Source: Alphaproteobacteria bacterium
Lineage (GTDB): Bacteria > Pseudomonadota > Alphaproteobacteria > Caulobacterales > Hyphomonadaceae
DNA: 64,000 bases
Assembly: GCA_009909065.1 (NCBI GenBank)
Contig: JAAANZ010000027.1
Location: forward strand, 27,764 to 91,763
Direction: 5' to 3'
Each line of letters starts with the position of its first letter. Within the stretch, counting starts at the first letter, position 1. Positions 27,576 through 36,206 of the stretch are shown one piece after another. A model generated the notes under the pieces. The model ran no database searches. It was given only the letters and a program-made list of their open reading frames with translations, and was not told where the DNA came from. Both the position numbers and the translations under genes were made by a program.

Positions 27576-28350
27576 GATGATCAGGCCGACGGCAATTGTG
27601 GGAACCCGTAGCCTTTCAAATTGGCTTTACAGGTTGGGTCTTAAAGGGGTGCCAATATTACTTGTCGCCTGCGCGCAAGCGGAGGAAGCGCCTAGGAACA
27701 CGCCAAGTGCGGTAACTGAAATATTGCTTGATGTTGACCGCCATGAAGTTGATGGAAGACATGTCTTCATTGGTCCCAAAGTCGAGAACTACAAGCCGCT
27801 AGAGCTCGGATTTCGCAACGACAATTATGTGATCCGTCTCGATACCGCTTGCGATGGTTTTGACGTCTCTGTTCAGGTCGAAGTACCCGACGACCGAACG
27901 GATTACTGGCAGACCTCCGCAACGCTTCGTATCGCGGGTGAAGATGTAGGCACGTATTCTGGCGCTGACGTCAGCCTGCCGCTCGGTGAGATCGGGGCGC
28001 CTGTTTCTTATCCGCTCGCGCCATTGATGAACGGTGTGCAGGGCTTCTCCGTGACACGTTCTACTTGTCACAATCTCGACGGTGAAGCGGGCGTTTCCTT
28101 CGAGGCGATTCTGACGAGGACGGTCCGCCGACAGCGCGATTATGTTGCGGTCTCCAGTGAGCGGTGGGTAGCGACTTACACCCTCGGTCAAAACGAGCTC
28201 AGGCGTCTGGAACTCTACTCGCTTGATGGAGAGGTGAAGTCGTTCCGCTCCGAAAAAGGCATCTCCAATTGCGAATCGCATCTCTGGCCTTGTGACGACG
28301 AAACCAGAATCGGTTTATTGAGGCCAATTTGGGATGAGGCGATCGAGTAA
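27550..28350 (+). CDS. putative lipoprotein, possible immunity partner of the toxin-like gene
   Basis: A 266-residue protein of no family I recognise. A hydrophobic stretch GVPILLVAC ends in a lipobox (LVAC) at about residue 45, so it is probably an outer-envelope lipoprotein. The mature part contains paired cysteines (TACDG, RSTCHN, ISNCES, LWPCDD) and beta-rich sequence. I chose ATG 27550 because GGAG lies seven bases upstream; ATG 27577 is the alternative. It overlaps the toxin-like gene by 26 bases and shares its unusual base composition, so the two arrived together; an immunity role is a guess from that pairing. Confidence 0.55.
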   Translation: MFLIERTSKMIRPTAIVGTRSLSNWLYRLGLKGVPILLVACAQAEEAPRNTPSAVTEILLDVDRHEVDGRHVFIGPKVENYKPLELGFRNDNYVIRLDTACDGFDVSVQVEVPDDRTDYWQTSATLRIAGEDVGTYSGADVSLPLGEIGAPVSYPLAPLMNGVQGFSVTRSTCHNLDGEAGVSFEAILTRTVRRQRDYVAVSSERWVATYTLGQNELRRLELYSLDGEVKSFRSEKGISNCESHLWPCDDETRIGLLRPIWDEAIE

Positions 28351-28358
28351 TACCTGTC

Positions 28359-28442
28359 GGCTGACCCGCACTGAACAGGTCAGCCGCCATTATCCCCATT
28401 GACTGAGCCTCCACGGGTTTGCCGACGGCAAACCCGGGGAGG
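28359..28442 (+). terminator. two strong hairpins ending the toxin-like island
   Basis: GGCTGACC (28359-28366) pairs perfectly with GGTCAGCC (28378-28385). A second hairpin, GGGTTTGCC-GAC-GGCAAACCC (28415-28435), has a 9-bp perfect stem extended by CCTCC/GGAGG (28408-28412 with 28438-28442). They separate the lipoprotein gene from the phosphatase promoter, whose Pho-box-like site begins inside the last stem arm. Confidence 0.65.
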
Positions 28443-28473
28443 TTCATATCGCTGTCAGATTAGGGTGTTAATT
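28441..28473 (+). promoter_or_regulatory. Pho-box-like site and -10 element of the alkaline phosphatase gene
   Basis: GGTTCAT-ATCG-CTGTCAG (28441-28458) matches the PhoB direct repeat CTGTCAT-N4-CTGTCAY at 10 of 14 positions, with the right 11-base period. About 8-9 bases later comes a TTAAT-type -10 element (28467-28473). Phosphate starvation control of the phosphatase is the natural reading, supported by two similar sites elsewhere in the window. Confidence 0.5.
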
Positions 28474-28512
28474 TCAGAGTCATCCTGAAGAACTCTGAAA
28501 GGTGAGATCGAG

Positions 28513-30105
28513 ATGCGCAACTGGCTCGCAGTGTTTGCCGTCCCCGCCCTGATCTTCCTCGCCTCCTGCGCGAGCACGGACACGGTTTCAGACCTTCAAA
28601 CCGCGTCCGCGCCAAGCGCGAACAGCGAAACGGGGCGGTCGGCGAAAAACGTGATCCTGATGGTGTCTGACGGGGCGGGCTTCAATGGCTGGCTCGCGGC
28701 CGACTATTATCAGGGCCTGGCGGGCCGGCAGTCCTATCAAGTTGAGCGCCCCGACGGCACCATGCCGGTGGTTTACGGTATGACCCATGACGCGCTCAAC
28801 CTGATCGATGCGTCGGGAAATCTCATCACACGGATTGAAGACCTGCCGAGCGTCGCCGGCGCGGTGGAGCAGGGCTATGATCCGACCACGCGTTGGAAAC
28901 GTTTCGAGAATGGCTTCCCGAACGACTTCGCGCCCCTGAATGCGCCTTATACCAGCTACACCGACAGCGCAGCCGCGGGAACCGCCCTCATGTCGGGTCG
29001 CAAGACCGCGAACGGTCGTGTCAATGTCGACTGGAGCGGGCAGGTGGAGTTCCGCACCATCGCGGAGATCGCGATGGAGCGTGATCGGTCTGCGGGCGCC
29101 GTGGCCTCGGTCATGGCCTCCCACGCCACCCCGGCCGCCGTGATTGCCAAGAATGCCTCGCGCAACAATTACGAGGACATCTTCACCGAAATGGTCGAGA
29201 GCGACCTCAGGGTCATCATGGGCGCAGGCCATCCATTTTACGATGCAAGCGGAGCGTCCATCGAGCCCGAGGATGAAGAGGCCTTCCAGTTCGTCGGTGG
29301 CGAAGAGACCTTTGACGCATTGACGGGTGAGGCCGAACTTAACGGTTTCACCTTCATCGATACAAAATCGCAGTTCGAAGCGCTGGCCAGCGGACAGATG
29401 ACAGCCGATCGTGTGGTCGGCATCGCGCGGACAAACTCAACGCTTCAGGCGCAGCGCGAAGGCCTTGCCGAGGCTGATACGCCGTCGGGCATGGCCTTCA
29501 ATGACGATGTTCCCGATCTCGCGACGATGAGCCTGGGCGCGCTCAATCTACTCGGCGAGGATGCCAACGGGTTCTTTTTGATGATTGAAGGCGGCGCCGT
29601 GGATTGGATGGGCCACGCCAACGACATGCCGCGCTTCATCGAAGAGCAGATTGACTTCAATCTGGCAATCGATGCCGTCATTGAATGGGTGGAAGCGAAC
29701 TCGAGCTGGGACGAGACCCTGCTCATCATCACATCCGATCACGAGACGGGCGGTATCTGGGGCGAGGGGACCTGGACCAACAGCCAGGGCGGGCCCGTGG
29801 CACGCGACCGCCGCGAGGAGACCGTTCGCTCGGCGCGCTTTGACCCCACCGAAGACGCGTTCAACCAGTTTCTCGCGGTCCAGGACCGCGGTGCAGGCAA
29901 TCTGCCAGGCTATCAGTTTGCATCCGGCAACCATACCAATGAGCTGGTCCCGCTGTGGGCGATCGGTCCAGGCTCGGAGCTTTTTGCCGAGTTCACACGC
30001 ACCGATGTGCAGGCCGGCGAGCTTTGGGGAGCACCCTATGGATGGACGGGCGAGATTATTGATAACACCGTCGTCTTTCGTGTGATGGAGGAAGTTCTCC
30101 ACTAG
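28513..30105 (+). CDS. alkaline phosphatase, lipoprotein
   Basis: A 530-residue PhoA-superfamily alkaline phosphatase. The signal MRNWLAVFAVPALIFLASCA has lipobox LASC, so it is a lipid-anchored envelope enzyme. Metal and catalytic motifs: ILMVSDGAGFN (first metal Asp), the nucleophile in YTDSAAAGTALMSG (Ser152), EGGAVDWMGHAND, ITSDHETGG and SGNHTNE. It releases phosphate from organic esters outside the cytoplasm. A Pho-box-like site lies 55 bases upstream. It is convergent with the metallophosphoesterase gene, across a 627-base gap that contains an inverted-repeat element. Confidence 0.93.
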   Translation: MRNWLAVFAVPALIFLASCASTDTVSDLQTASAPSANSETGRSAKNVILMVSDGAGFNGWLAADYYQGLAGRQSYQVERPDGTMPVVYGMTHDALNLIDASGNLITRIEDLPSVAGAVEQGYDPTTRWKRFENGFPNDFAPLNAPYTSYTDSAAAGTALMSGRKTANGRVNVDWSGQVEFRTIAEIAMERDRSAGAVASVMASHATPAAVIAKNASRNNYEDIFTEMVESDLRVIMGAGHPFYDASGASIEPEDEEAFQFVGGEETFDALTGEAELNGFTFIDTKSQFEALASGQMTADRVVGIARTNSTLQAQREGLAEADTPSGMAFNDDVPDLATMSLGALNLLGEDANGFFLMIEGGAVDWMGHANDMPRFIEEQIDFNLAIDAVIEWVEANSSWDETLLIITSDHETGGIWGEGTWTNSQGGPVARDRREETVRSARFDPTEDAFNQFLAVQDRGAGNLPGYQFASGNHTNELVPLWAIGPGSELFAEFTRTDVQAGELWGAPYGWTGEIIDNTVVFRVMEEVLH

Positions 30106-30415
30106 CGTCGGTATCGCGATCCGCTTTGGCTCAGCCTTGTGCGGGCCTGCGTCATGCGAAGCGGGATATCCATCACGGCATCGCCGGAACACTGTCGGCG
30201 GTTGGAGACCATCGTCTGTGACCCAAAAGCGGCCCGCAGGCATCTCTGGCGCGGGCGGGTTCGGTTCATGCGCGGCGATCTGGACCGGCGGCTTTAAGAC
30301 GCCAGGCGACCGGCCGGATTCGGCTCAATCCTGCGCCGTGCTGTGCGAGCTGTGTCACAGCGGATCAACCGGACGAACGGAGGCTTGCCACCAAGGCAGA
30401 GCATCCGATGCGACT
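30106..30415. other. non-coding stretch after the alkaline phosphatase
   Basis: About 310 bases between the phosphatase stop and the left end of the inverted-repeat element. I see no convincing gene, RNA or strong terminator; an open frame crosses it but has no homology or coding character. A short palindrome CTGTGTCACAG lies near 30350. Confidence 0.5.
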
Positions 30416-30735
30416 TTAGGGCGTTTTCCGCGCAAATTGCATGACTTGGCCGCTTGGATTTTTCGTCAGGGCCAGGAGCGTGTCGTCCGGCGATGCGGGC
30501 ATCGTCGGACCGGCGCGCGACGACGATCCTGGCGGAAAAGACGAGTGGCTGTCGAGGCTCTAAGAGTTTTCGTTCTACTTTCCAGAAGTCTGACGCCCGG
30601 AAACGCTGGGGCGTCTTTTGCGCACTGGCCGCGCCGCAATCCTCCCAGCATCCGGCATGCTGGTCCGGTCTGCTCCTTGCCAGCTCACAAAATACACCCT
30701 GCCAAGTGATGCAATTTGCACGGAAAGCGCCCTAA
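30416..30735. mobile_element. 320-bp inverted-repeat element, probable MITE
   Basis: The two ends are inverted copies: 30417-30449 and the reverse complement of 30702-30734 agree at 30 of 33 positions (ends TAGGGCG-x-TTTCCG-x-GCAAATTGCAT), and the pairing extends one base outward. TA dinucleotides at both extremes fit the TA target of IS630/Tc1-type transposons. The interior has no transposase but several hairpins (near 30484-30511, 30591-30612 and 30649-30668). The right end provides the TAG stop codon of the metallophosphoesterase gene. Non-autonomous element by these criteria; relatives elsewhere in the genome would be needed to prove mobility. Confidence 0.65.
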
Positions 30736-32777
30736 TTGCGAACGGGCGGTCCGTTCTCGAAAGCGTTCCACACATCTATGCGGAAAAGCTTTTCCGGTCG
30801 TTCGGCACGTATCTCGATCACCATCGACTCCCTGGCTGTGCGGCCATGGCGGTCGGTGGAAGTGACGACAACCTCATAGACGCCCGGTGCGAGGTCATCA
30901 GGCAGTTTGGCCCGCCAGAGATGGACGCTGCGATCAGCAACTGATCCCTGGGGTTGAGGTGGCTTCGGGCCGAACTGCGTTGCCCGGTGCCGGTTCCATC
31001 CCTGGGCGCGGGCATCGCCAGAGCGGCTTTGCAGGGCCCAGCGCGAAACGGACAATTGGCGCTGGGCAGCAAAGGGGTCAGCCCATTCCGCGCCGATGCG
31101 GGCACCTTCGCCCTCTGCGTCCTGCGTTCGTTCCAATACAAGCGTGCGACCATCTATCGTGGCTTGAACACGCGTCTCGGTGGAGCCGTCCCAGACATTG
31201 GCCGTGATCCAGGTCCCTCGGACAAGATCGTCGGGCGTGATGATCTTCACATCGGGAAGGTCATTGAATGAGAGGGGTGGGACAGGGTCGCGTTCGTCTG
31301 AGGGTTTGGCGTGCCATGCCATGATCGCGTCGAACCAGTCCCGGAAATTCGGCGTATTCACCGAAACCCACATGCGCTGGTCGCGCGACAGGTTAGAGCC
31401 GTAATAGGTTTCGACATAGGATGTGCCGTCAAATTCGAGTGATAGCCAGCCGCGGGGCCCGCCAAGACGTTGCAGCGCCATGGGCACACCAAACGTGTCG
31501 AAATCACCATTATACCAGGCCCCTGAGGCGGCCCCGGACACAATGTGGCGGAAGGGCAACTGCGACAGACCGATCGCCTCGACCCAGCCGGCATAGCTGT
31601 CGCCAGGACTGAGATTTTCGATGGTGTGAGTATGACCCGAAAGTGACAGGGCCTCACGTCCCTCGAGCAGGGCATAGAGCGCTTTGACATTGTCGGTCTG
31701 GTGAGCCGTGGCGTTTTGATCGACAAAGCTGACAAAGGGTATGTGATGGCCGATCACAACCAGCTTGTCTGGATCCGTCAGGGACAACAAATTCTTGACG
31801 AATACCATCTGGTCGTCGGTGATGCGTGCATTGTAGCGCTTTCTGTCGCCCGTGGCGCAAAATTCACGACCGGCCTGGCGGGCATCCTCGGCCGTGCATG
31901 GATAGACGACATTGTCGAGAGCGATGAACAGGGCATCACCGATTTCGAAGGCGTAGTAGTTCGGCCCGTAGAGATTGCGCCAGCTGTCAGCCGAATCCGC
32001 GTCGAAATCGGCGTCGAAATCGAAGTCATGGTTGCCATGGACCCACCATTGTGGCGCTTGCACAGGCGCTGTGACCTCGGTCATCCGTTCGATCAGGTCC
32101 AAATCATCGCCCATCACGTCGCCAACGGCGAAGATGCAGTCGGGACGCGCTCGGGATGAAAGGTCGAGCCAGTCATCCACCACGGAGTCGCGGAAGAACC
32201 CGATTTCCTGGTTGGAATAGGTCTGGGTGTCGCCGAGTATCGCGCAGTGGAAGGCGTCAGCTTGCTGTACCCTTACAACGGGGAAATTGATCGCCTCAGG
32301 CAGCGGGCCGGTCGGCGCCAGGCCGCCATAGCGAAGCTGTTTCGGAGAACCGGCGGGTTTGTGCTGATAGGCGAACTGCGGAACCCAGTGCGCATTGTGG
32401 GGCACCTGAAAGCCCGATGGCTGTACGACGAACACGGCCATGTCATCGCGGACCGGCAGGACATAGCTGCCGTCCGCGTCGGTCTTGACCACCTCACGAC
32501 CATTAGAGACTTTTACGTCCGCCAGGCCGGGTTCGCCCTCGTCACGCACGGCATTGCGGTTGATGTCTTCAAAGACGAACCCGCGCACCTGATCGCCACC
32601 ATCATCCTCGCCGCGCCGCACTTCAGGGCCACCACGATAGTCGGAGAACAGGCTGCCAGCGCGCGTATCGGCGGGACGGCCTTCATCGACCTGCATGGTT
32701 GCACATCCGGACAAGGCGAGCGCGGACAAGACTGTCAGGGCGAATATCCTGCTGAGGGTATGGGTAAAATGCGTCAT
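30732..32777 (-). CDS. calcineurin-like metallophosphoesterase lipoprotein
   Basis: A 681-residue secreted enzyme. The lipoprotein signal ends at LSGC (Cys about 25). Residues 65-115 form an SdrD/Cna-B-like beta-domain (GFVFEDINRNAVRDEGEPGLADV). The calcineurin-like phosphoesterase domain has all metal motifs: GDTQ, GDVMGDD, GNHDFDFD, GHHIPF and SGHTHT. A C-terminal beta-sandwich ends the protein. Such multidomain enzymes release phosphate from phosphodiesters or nucleotides outside the cell. A near-perfect Pho box precedes it, and its stop codon lies in the end of the inverted-repeat element. Convergent with alkaline phosphatase. Confidence 0.9.
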   Translation of the reverse strand: MTHFTHTLSRIFALTVLSALALSGCATMQVDEGRPADTRAGSLFSDYRGGPEVRRGEDDGGDQVRGFVFEDINRNAVRDEGEPGLADVKVSNGREVVKTDADGSYVLPVRDDMAVFVVQPSGFQVPHNAHWVPQFAYQHKPAGSPKQLRYGGLAPTGPLPEAINFPVVRVQQADAFHCAILGDTQTYSNQEIGFFRDSVVDDWLDLSSRARPDCIFAVGDVMGDDLDLIERMTEVTAPVQAPQWWVHGNHDFDFDADFDADSADSWRNLYGPNYYAFEIGDALFIALDNVVYPCTAEDARQAGREFCATGDRKRYNARITDDQMVFVKNLLSLTDPDKLVVIGHHIPFVSFVDQNATAHQTDNVKALYALLEGREALSLSGHTHTIENLSPGDSYAGWVEAIGLSQLPFRHIVSGAASGAWYNGDFDTFGVPMALQRLGGPRGWLSLEFDGTSYVETYYGSNLSRDQRMWVSVNTPNFRDWFDAIMAWHAKPSDERDPVPPLSFNDLPDVKIITPDDLVRGTWITANVWDGSTETRVQATIDGRTLVLERTQDAEGEGARIGAEWADPFAAQRQLSVSRWALQSRSGDARAQGWNRHRATQFGPKPPQPQGSVADRSVHLWRAKLPDDLAPGVYEVVVTSTDRHGRTARESMVIEIRAERPEKLFRIDVWNAFENGPPVRN

Positions 32778-32806
32778 GGGAGCCTCGCAGATCCTGCGCT
32801 TTCCCC

Positions 32807-32840
32807 ATATTATTCACGATCCATGACGCCGAGATGACAG
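32807..32840 (-). promoter_or_regulatory. Pho box and -10 element of the metallophosphoesterase gene
   Basis: On the minus strand CTGTCAT (32840-32834), CTCG, GCGTCAT (32829-32823) matches the PhoB direct repeat at 12 of 14 positions. Ten bases later lies TAATAT (32812-32807), a good -10 element at the spacing expected for PhoB-activated promoters. The gene starts 30 bases downstream. Confidence 0.7.
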
Positions 32841-32966
32841 TCGGGACAGAAGAGTGCCGTCGGTGACCCAACCCCCCAGAAAATCCGGCCAAGAATTTGC
32901 AGCGCCCTCGACGCACGGAGGGTGACACATGCGCAAATCACGGTTCGCCGAAGAGCACCGCCCGGG

Positions 32967-34706
32967 CTATTCGGCGGCCACGGCCTCCACCGGGGCGGCG
33001 CGGGGGCCGCGCACAAGCCGGCCGGGGCGCGCGCCCGTGGGTTCGCCGTCGCGCGAGATGACGCGGCCGGCCACGAGGGTCGCGGTATAGCCCGAGGCGC
33101 GCTGGAAGAGGCGGCGCCCGCCGGCCGGCAGGTCATGGGCCACTTCCGGGGCGTGCAGGGTGAGATTGTCATAATCGATGACATTGAGATCGGCGCGGTA
33201 GCCCGGCGCGATCAGGCCGCGATCGAGAAGGCCGACCGCCTCGGCCGTGTCGCGGCACTGGCGCTTGACGATCCATTCTATCGGAAACCGCTCGCCGCGC
33301 GTGCGGTCGCGCGTCCAGTGGGTGAGCATGCTGGTCGGGAAGCTGCCATCGCAGATCATGCCGACATGCGCGCCGCCATCCGACAGGCCGGGCACGGTGT
33401 GCGCCGATTTCAGCATCTCATAGGACGGGTCCAGGCTGCCCTGAGCATAATTTAGGAAGGGGAAATACAGCATGCCGCGGCCATCGCCTTCCAGCATCAG
33501 GTCCAGCGCGGCTTCCTCGGGCGTGACACCGCGCGCCGCGGCAATGGCCGAGAGCGTCTTTTCGGCCGTCGGCTCGTAATCCGGCGGGTCGCCAAGCACG
33601 AACATCTGGCCGAAATTGCGCAGAACCGCCCTGACGAAGGGATTGTCCGAGGCCGGTTCGTCCGCCAGCAGGCGGGCGCGGAAATCCGGATCGCGCAGCG
33701 CCGCCAGCCGCGCCTCGAAGGGTTCATCCTTTATGGACTGGTAGAGCGGGCAGGCGGAAAACGGGTTCAGCGTCAGCTCCAGGCCCAGCAGAACCCCGAC
33801 CGGCCGCCCGCAGACCTGGGCGCGCAGGGGCAGTCCCTCGCCGGCGGCCTGTTCGACGGCCGCGAGCAGCGCGCGCCAGCCTTCCGGCGCGACATTCGAC
33901 TGTGCAAGCGAAACCGAGAGCGGGCGCCCGGAGCGCTCTACGATGCGGCGCAGCATGGCCGCTTCCTTTTCCGGGTCATTGAAGTCCGACACGAATTGCA
34001 GGACGCCGCGCCCGGCCGCCTTCAGCGCCATGGCAATGCCGGTCAGTTCTGTTTCGCTGGCGGTCAGGGTCGGTGTCGGCTGGCCGTCGCTGGTGCGGTG
34101 ATTGAGCGTGCGCGAAGTGGAAAAGCCGAGCGCGCCGGCCTCGACGGCCTGTTTCGCCAGCGCCGCCATTTTCGTGATGTCATCCTCGCTGGCCTCCTCG
34201 CGATCGGCCCCGCGCTTGCCCATGACATAGACGCGCAGCGCGGCATGCGGCAGCTGGGCGGCGAAATCCACGTCGAAAGCGCGCCCCGACAGGCTGTCGA
34301 GATAATCCGGAAAGCTCTCCCAGTTCCAGGGCAGGCCCTCGGCAAGCACGGGGAAGGGAATGTCCTCAACGCCTTCCATCAGGCGGATCAGCCGGTCATG
34401 ATCGCCCTCGCGGCAGGGGGCGAAACCGACCCCGCAATTGCCCATGACCGCGGTGGTCACGCCATGCAGTGAAGACGGGGTCAGCCGGTCGCCCCAGGTG
34501 ACCTGGCCGTCATAATGGGTGTGGATGTCGACAACGCCCGGCGTGACGATCTGGCCCTTCGCGTCGATCTCCTCGCGGCCTTTCCCCGAAATCGGGCCGA
34601 TTGCGGTGATGCGCCCGCCATCGACTGCGATATCGGCCTCGACCGGCGCCTGGCCCGTGCCGTCATAGACATGTCCGCCGCGAATGATGAGATCATGCGT
34701 TGCCAT
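32967..34706 (-). CDS. N-acyl-D-amino-acid deacylase / D-aminoacylase family amidohydrolase
   Basis: A 579-residue amidohydrolase. The start MATHDLIIRGGHVYDGTGQ and the metal motif VDIHTHYDGQ (HxH, about residues 62-72) are those of the D-aminoacylase branch; GVTTAVMGNCGVGFAP and LSDGGAHVGMICD are further family signatures. It would hydrolyse N-acyl-D-amino acids or related amides in the cytoplasm using zinc. ATG 34706 has GGGAGGAC upstream and begins the homology; an earlier in-frame start at 34805 would overlap dapF. It follows dapF on the same strand after 95 bases. Confidence 0.88.
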   Translation of the reverse strand: MATHDLIIRGGHVYDGTGQAPVEADIAVDGGRITAIGPISGKGREEIDAKGQIVTPGVVDIHTHYDGQVTWGDRLTPSSLHGVTTAVMGNCGVGFAPCREGDHDRLIRLMEGVEDIPFPVLAEGLPWNWESFPDYLDSLSGRAFDVDFAAQLPHAALRVYVMGKRGADREEASEDDITKMAALAKQAVEAGALGFSTSRTLNHRTSDGQPTPTLTASETELTGIAMALKAAGRGVLQFVSDFNDPEKEAAMLRRIVERSGRPLSVSLAQSNVAPEGWRALLAAVEQAAGEGLPLRAQVCGRPVGVLLGLELTLNPFSACPLYQSIKDEPFEARLAALRDPDFRARLLADEPASDNPFVRAVLRNFGQMFVLGDPPDYEPTAEKTLSAIAAARGVTPEEAALDLMLEGDGRGMLYFPFLNYAQGSLDPSYEMLKSAHTVPGLSDGGAHVGMICDGSFPTSMLTHWTRDRTRGERFPIEWIVKRQCRDTAEAVGLLDRGLIAPGYRADLNVIDYDNLTLHAPEVAHDLPAGGRRLFQRASGYTATLVAGRVISRDGEPTGARPGRLVRGPRAAPVEAVAAE

Positions 34707-34801
34707 GAAAGTCCTCCCGGATGGTCGACCCGCCCCGTCTTGATGTGAGGCGGCTATACTCATCATGGCCGAAAACGCCGCGCGGCGAAAGAGCGCCCGG
34801 C

Positions 34802-35611
34802 TCAAACGTCGAATGTGGCCTCAAGCTCGACCGGGCCGGTCATCAGGACATGGTCGTCGCTTTCACGCCAGTGGATTTCGAGCTCGCCGCCATCGAGGAT
34901 CAGTGTGGCGCGCCGGGCCGTATGGCCTGCCCGGGCGGCACAGACCAGCGCCGCACAGGCGCCCGTGCCGCAGGCCTTTGTCAGGCCGGCGCCGCGCTCC
35001 CAGACGCGCAGGCGTATCGCCTCGCGATCGATGATCTGGGCGAAACCGACATTGACGCCTTCGGGAAATATCGGATGCCCCTCCACCAGGGGGCCGATGG
35101 CGGGGATGTCATAGGCATGCACATCTTCCACGAAGAAGACCGCATGCGGATTGCCCATGGAGACCACGGCCGGGCGCGAGAGATAAGGGGCGTCCATCGG
35201 GCCGATCTTCACATCAACGCCGCGCACATCCATTTTCTCGCTCAGCGGGATATCGGCCCAGCCGAGCAGCGGCGAGCCCATATCGACGCTCACCTCGCCG
35301 CCCGGCGCGGCCCAGGCCTTGAGCCGGTCAGCGCGTGTCTGAAGGCTCACCCCCTGGCCTCGGCCCTCGCGCAACAGGAGCCAGGCAACACACCGCGAGG
35401 CGTTTCCGCAGGCCGGGACTTCGCCCCCATCGGCGTTCCAGATGCGCATGAAGGCATCCTTCTCGGCATCGCGCTCAACCGCGATGACCTGGTCGGCCTG
35501 CATCATTTCCGCAACGGAAACGACCTGTTCCTTCGTCGGCTCGAAGGGCTTCTCGCGCGCATCGAAAATCGCAAAGGCGTTTCCCGCCCCGTTCATCTTC
35601 CAGACTCTCAT
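34802..35611 (-). CDS. dapF: diaminopimelate epimerase
   Basis: A 269-residue DapF. The duplicated fold carries the two active-site cysteines in ACGNASRC (CGNA) and KACGTGACA, and the opening KMNGAGNAF is typical. It converts LL- to meso-diaminopimelate for lysine and peptidoglycan synthesis in the cytoplasm. ATG 35611 starts the homology; the frame extends upstream to 35734 without similarity. In the minus-strand run it lies between a small membrane protein and the D-aminoacylase. Confidence 0.96.
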   Translation of the reverse strand: MRVWKMNGAGNAFAIFDAREKPFEPTKEQVVSVAEMMQADQVIAVERDAEKDAFMRIWNADGGEVPACGNASRCVAWLLLREGRGQGVSLQTRADRLKAWAAPGGEVSVDMGSPLLGWADIPLSEKMDVRGVDVKIGPMDAPYLSRPAVVSMGNPHAVFFVEDVHAYDIPAIGPLVEGHPIFPEGVNVGFAQIIDREAIRLRVWERGAGLTKACGTGACAALVCAARAGHTARRATLILDGGELEIHWRESDDHVLMTGPVELEATFDV

Positions 35612-35679
35612 TCCAGGGGAAATAGCCTCTTTCCGGTCCGGCCGGAAGTGTCCCGCCCGGGCTTGTTCAAAGGGCAGGA

Positions 35680-36096
35680 TTATCGCGGAAGCCGCATGGC
35701 CGCCACCCAGCTCGACACCTGAACGGCCACGCATGCCAGCAGGGCCACTTCCATCAGCGGGTGGCGGAAAAAGAAGGACACGAAAGCGATGGCAAGCGAG
35801 CCCCAGTCAATGAGGTCATTCGAGATGAGATGGCCCAGCGGGCGCCGGGCGCGTCGGATATCGTCCATGGAGACCTGGCGCCAGACACGCCCCATATCGG
35901 GCGGGCCGAACACATCCTGAAGCCGGCCCGGATCGGTGATGCCGGTCAGTTCGCACAGGTCGAGCGGTGTCGCCTGGCCCAGTTCGACCGCCCGCCGACG
36001 CGCGCCCGTGCCAAGAAGGCTGACAATGCCCGACAGGATCACGATCAGTGCGGCCGCGGTCGCCGCAAGGCCGTCAAAGGGGGGATAACCGCTCAT
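35680..36096 (-). CDS. hypothetical membrane protein
   Basis: A 138-residue protein I do not recognise. It begins MSGYPPFDGLAATAAALIVI, giving one membrane helix near residues 9-28, then a soluble stretch with LCELTGITDPGRLQDVFGPPDMGRVWRQ, and a second hydrophobic region near the C-terminus (SLAIAFVSFFFRHPLMEVALLACVAV). Start chosen at ATG 36096; an in-frame ATG 14 codons earlier also exists. It lies 68 bases before dapF on the same strand, perhaps only by chance. Confidence 0.6.
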   Translation of the reverse strand: MSGYPPFDGLAATAAALIVILSGIVSLLGTGARRRAVELGQATPLDLCELTGITDPGRLQDVFGPPDMGRVWRQVSMDDIRRARRPLGHLISNDLIDWGSLAIAFVSFFFRHPLMEVALLACVAVQVSSWVAAMRLPR

Positions 36097-36206
36097 CCGG
36101 GCGAGATAGCAGGCCCGTCCTGTCTGGCAAGTCGCCACTGGAAATTGAAGTTTTCAGGCGAGATTAACGAATTTCTTCAAATGATAACATTATTCGGTAT
36201 TCGATC

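Noticed and set aside
30137..30709. 190-codon plus-strand frame across the inverted-repeat element
   Set aside because: No ribosome site, no homology and it runs through a hairpin-rich non-coding element.
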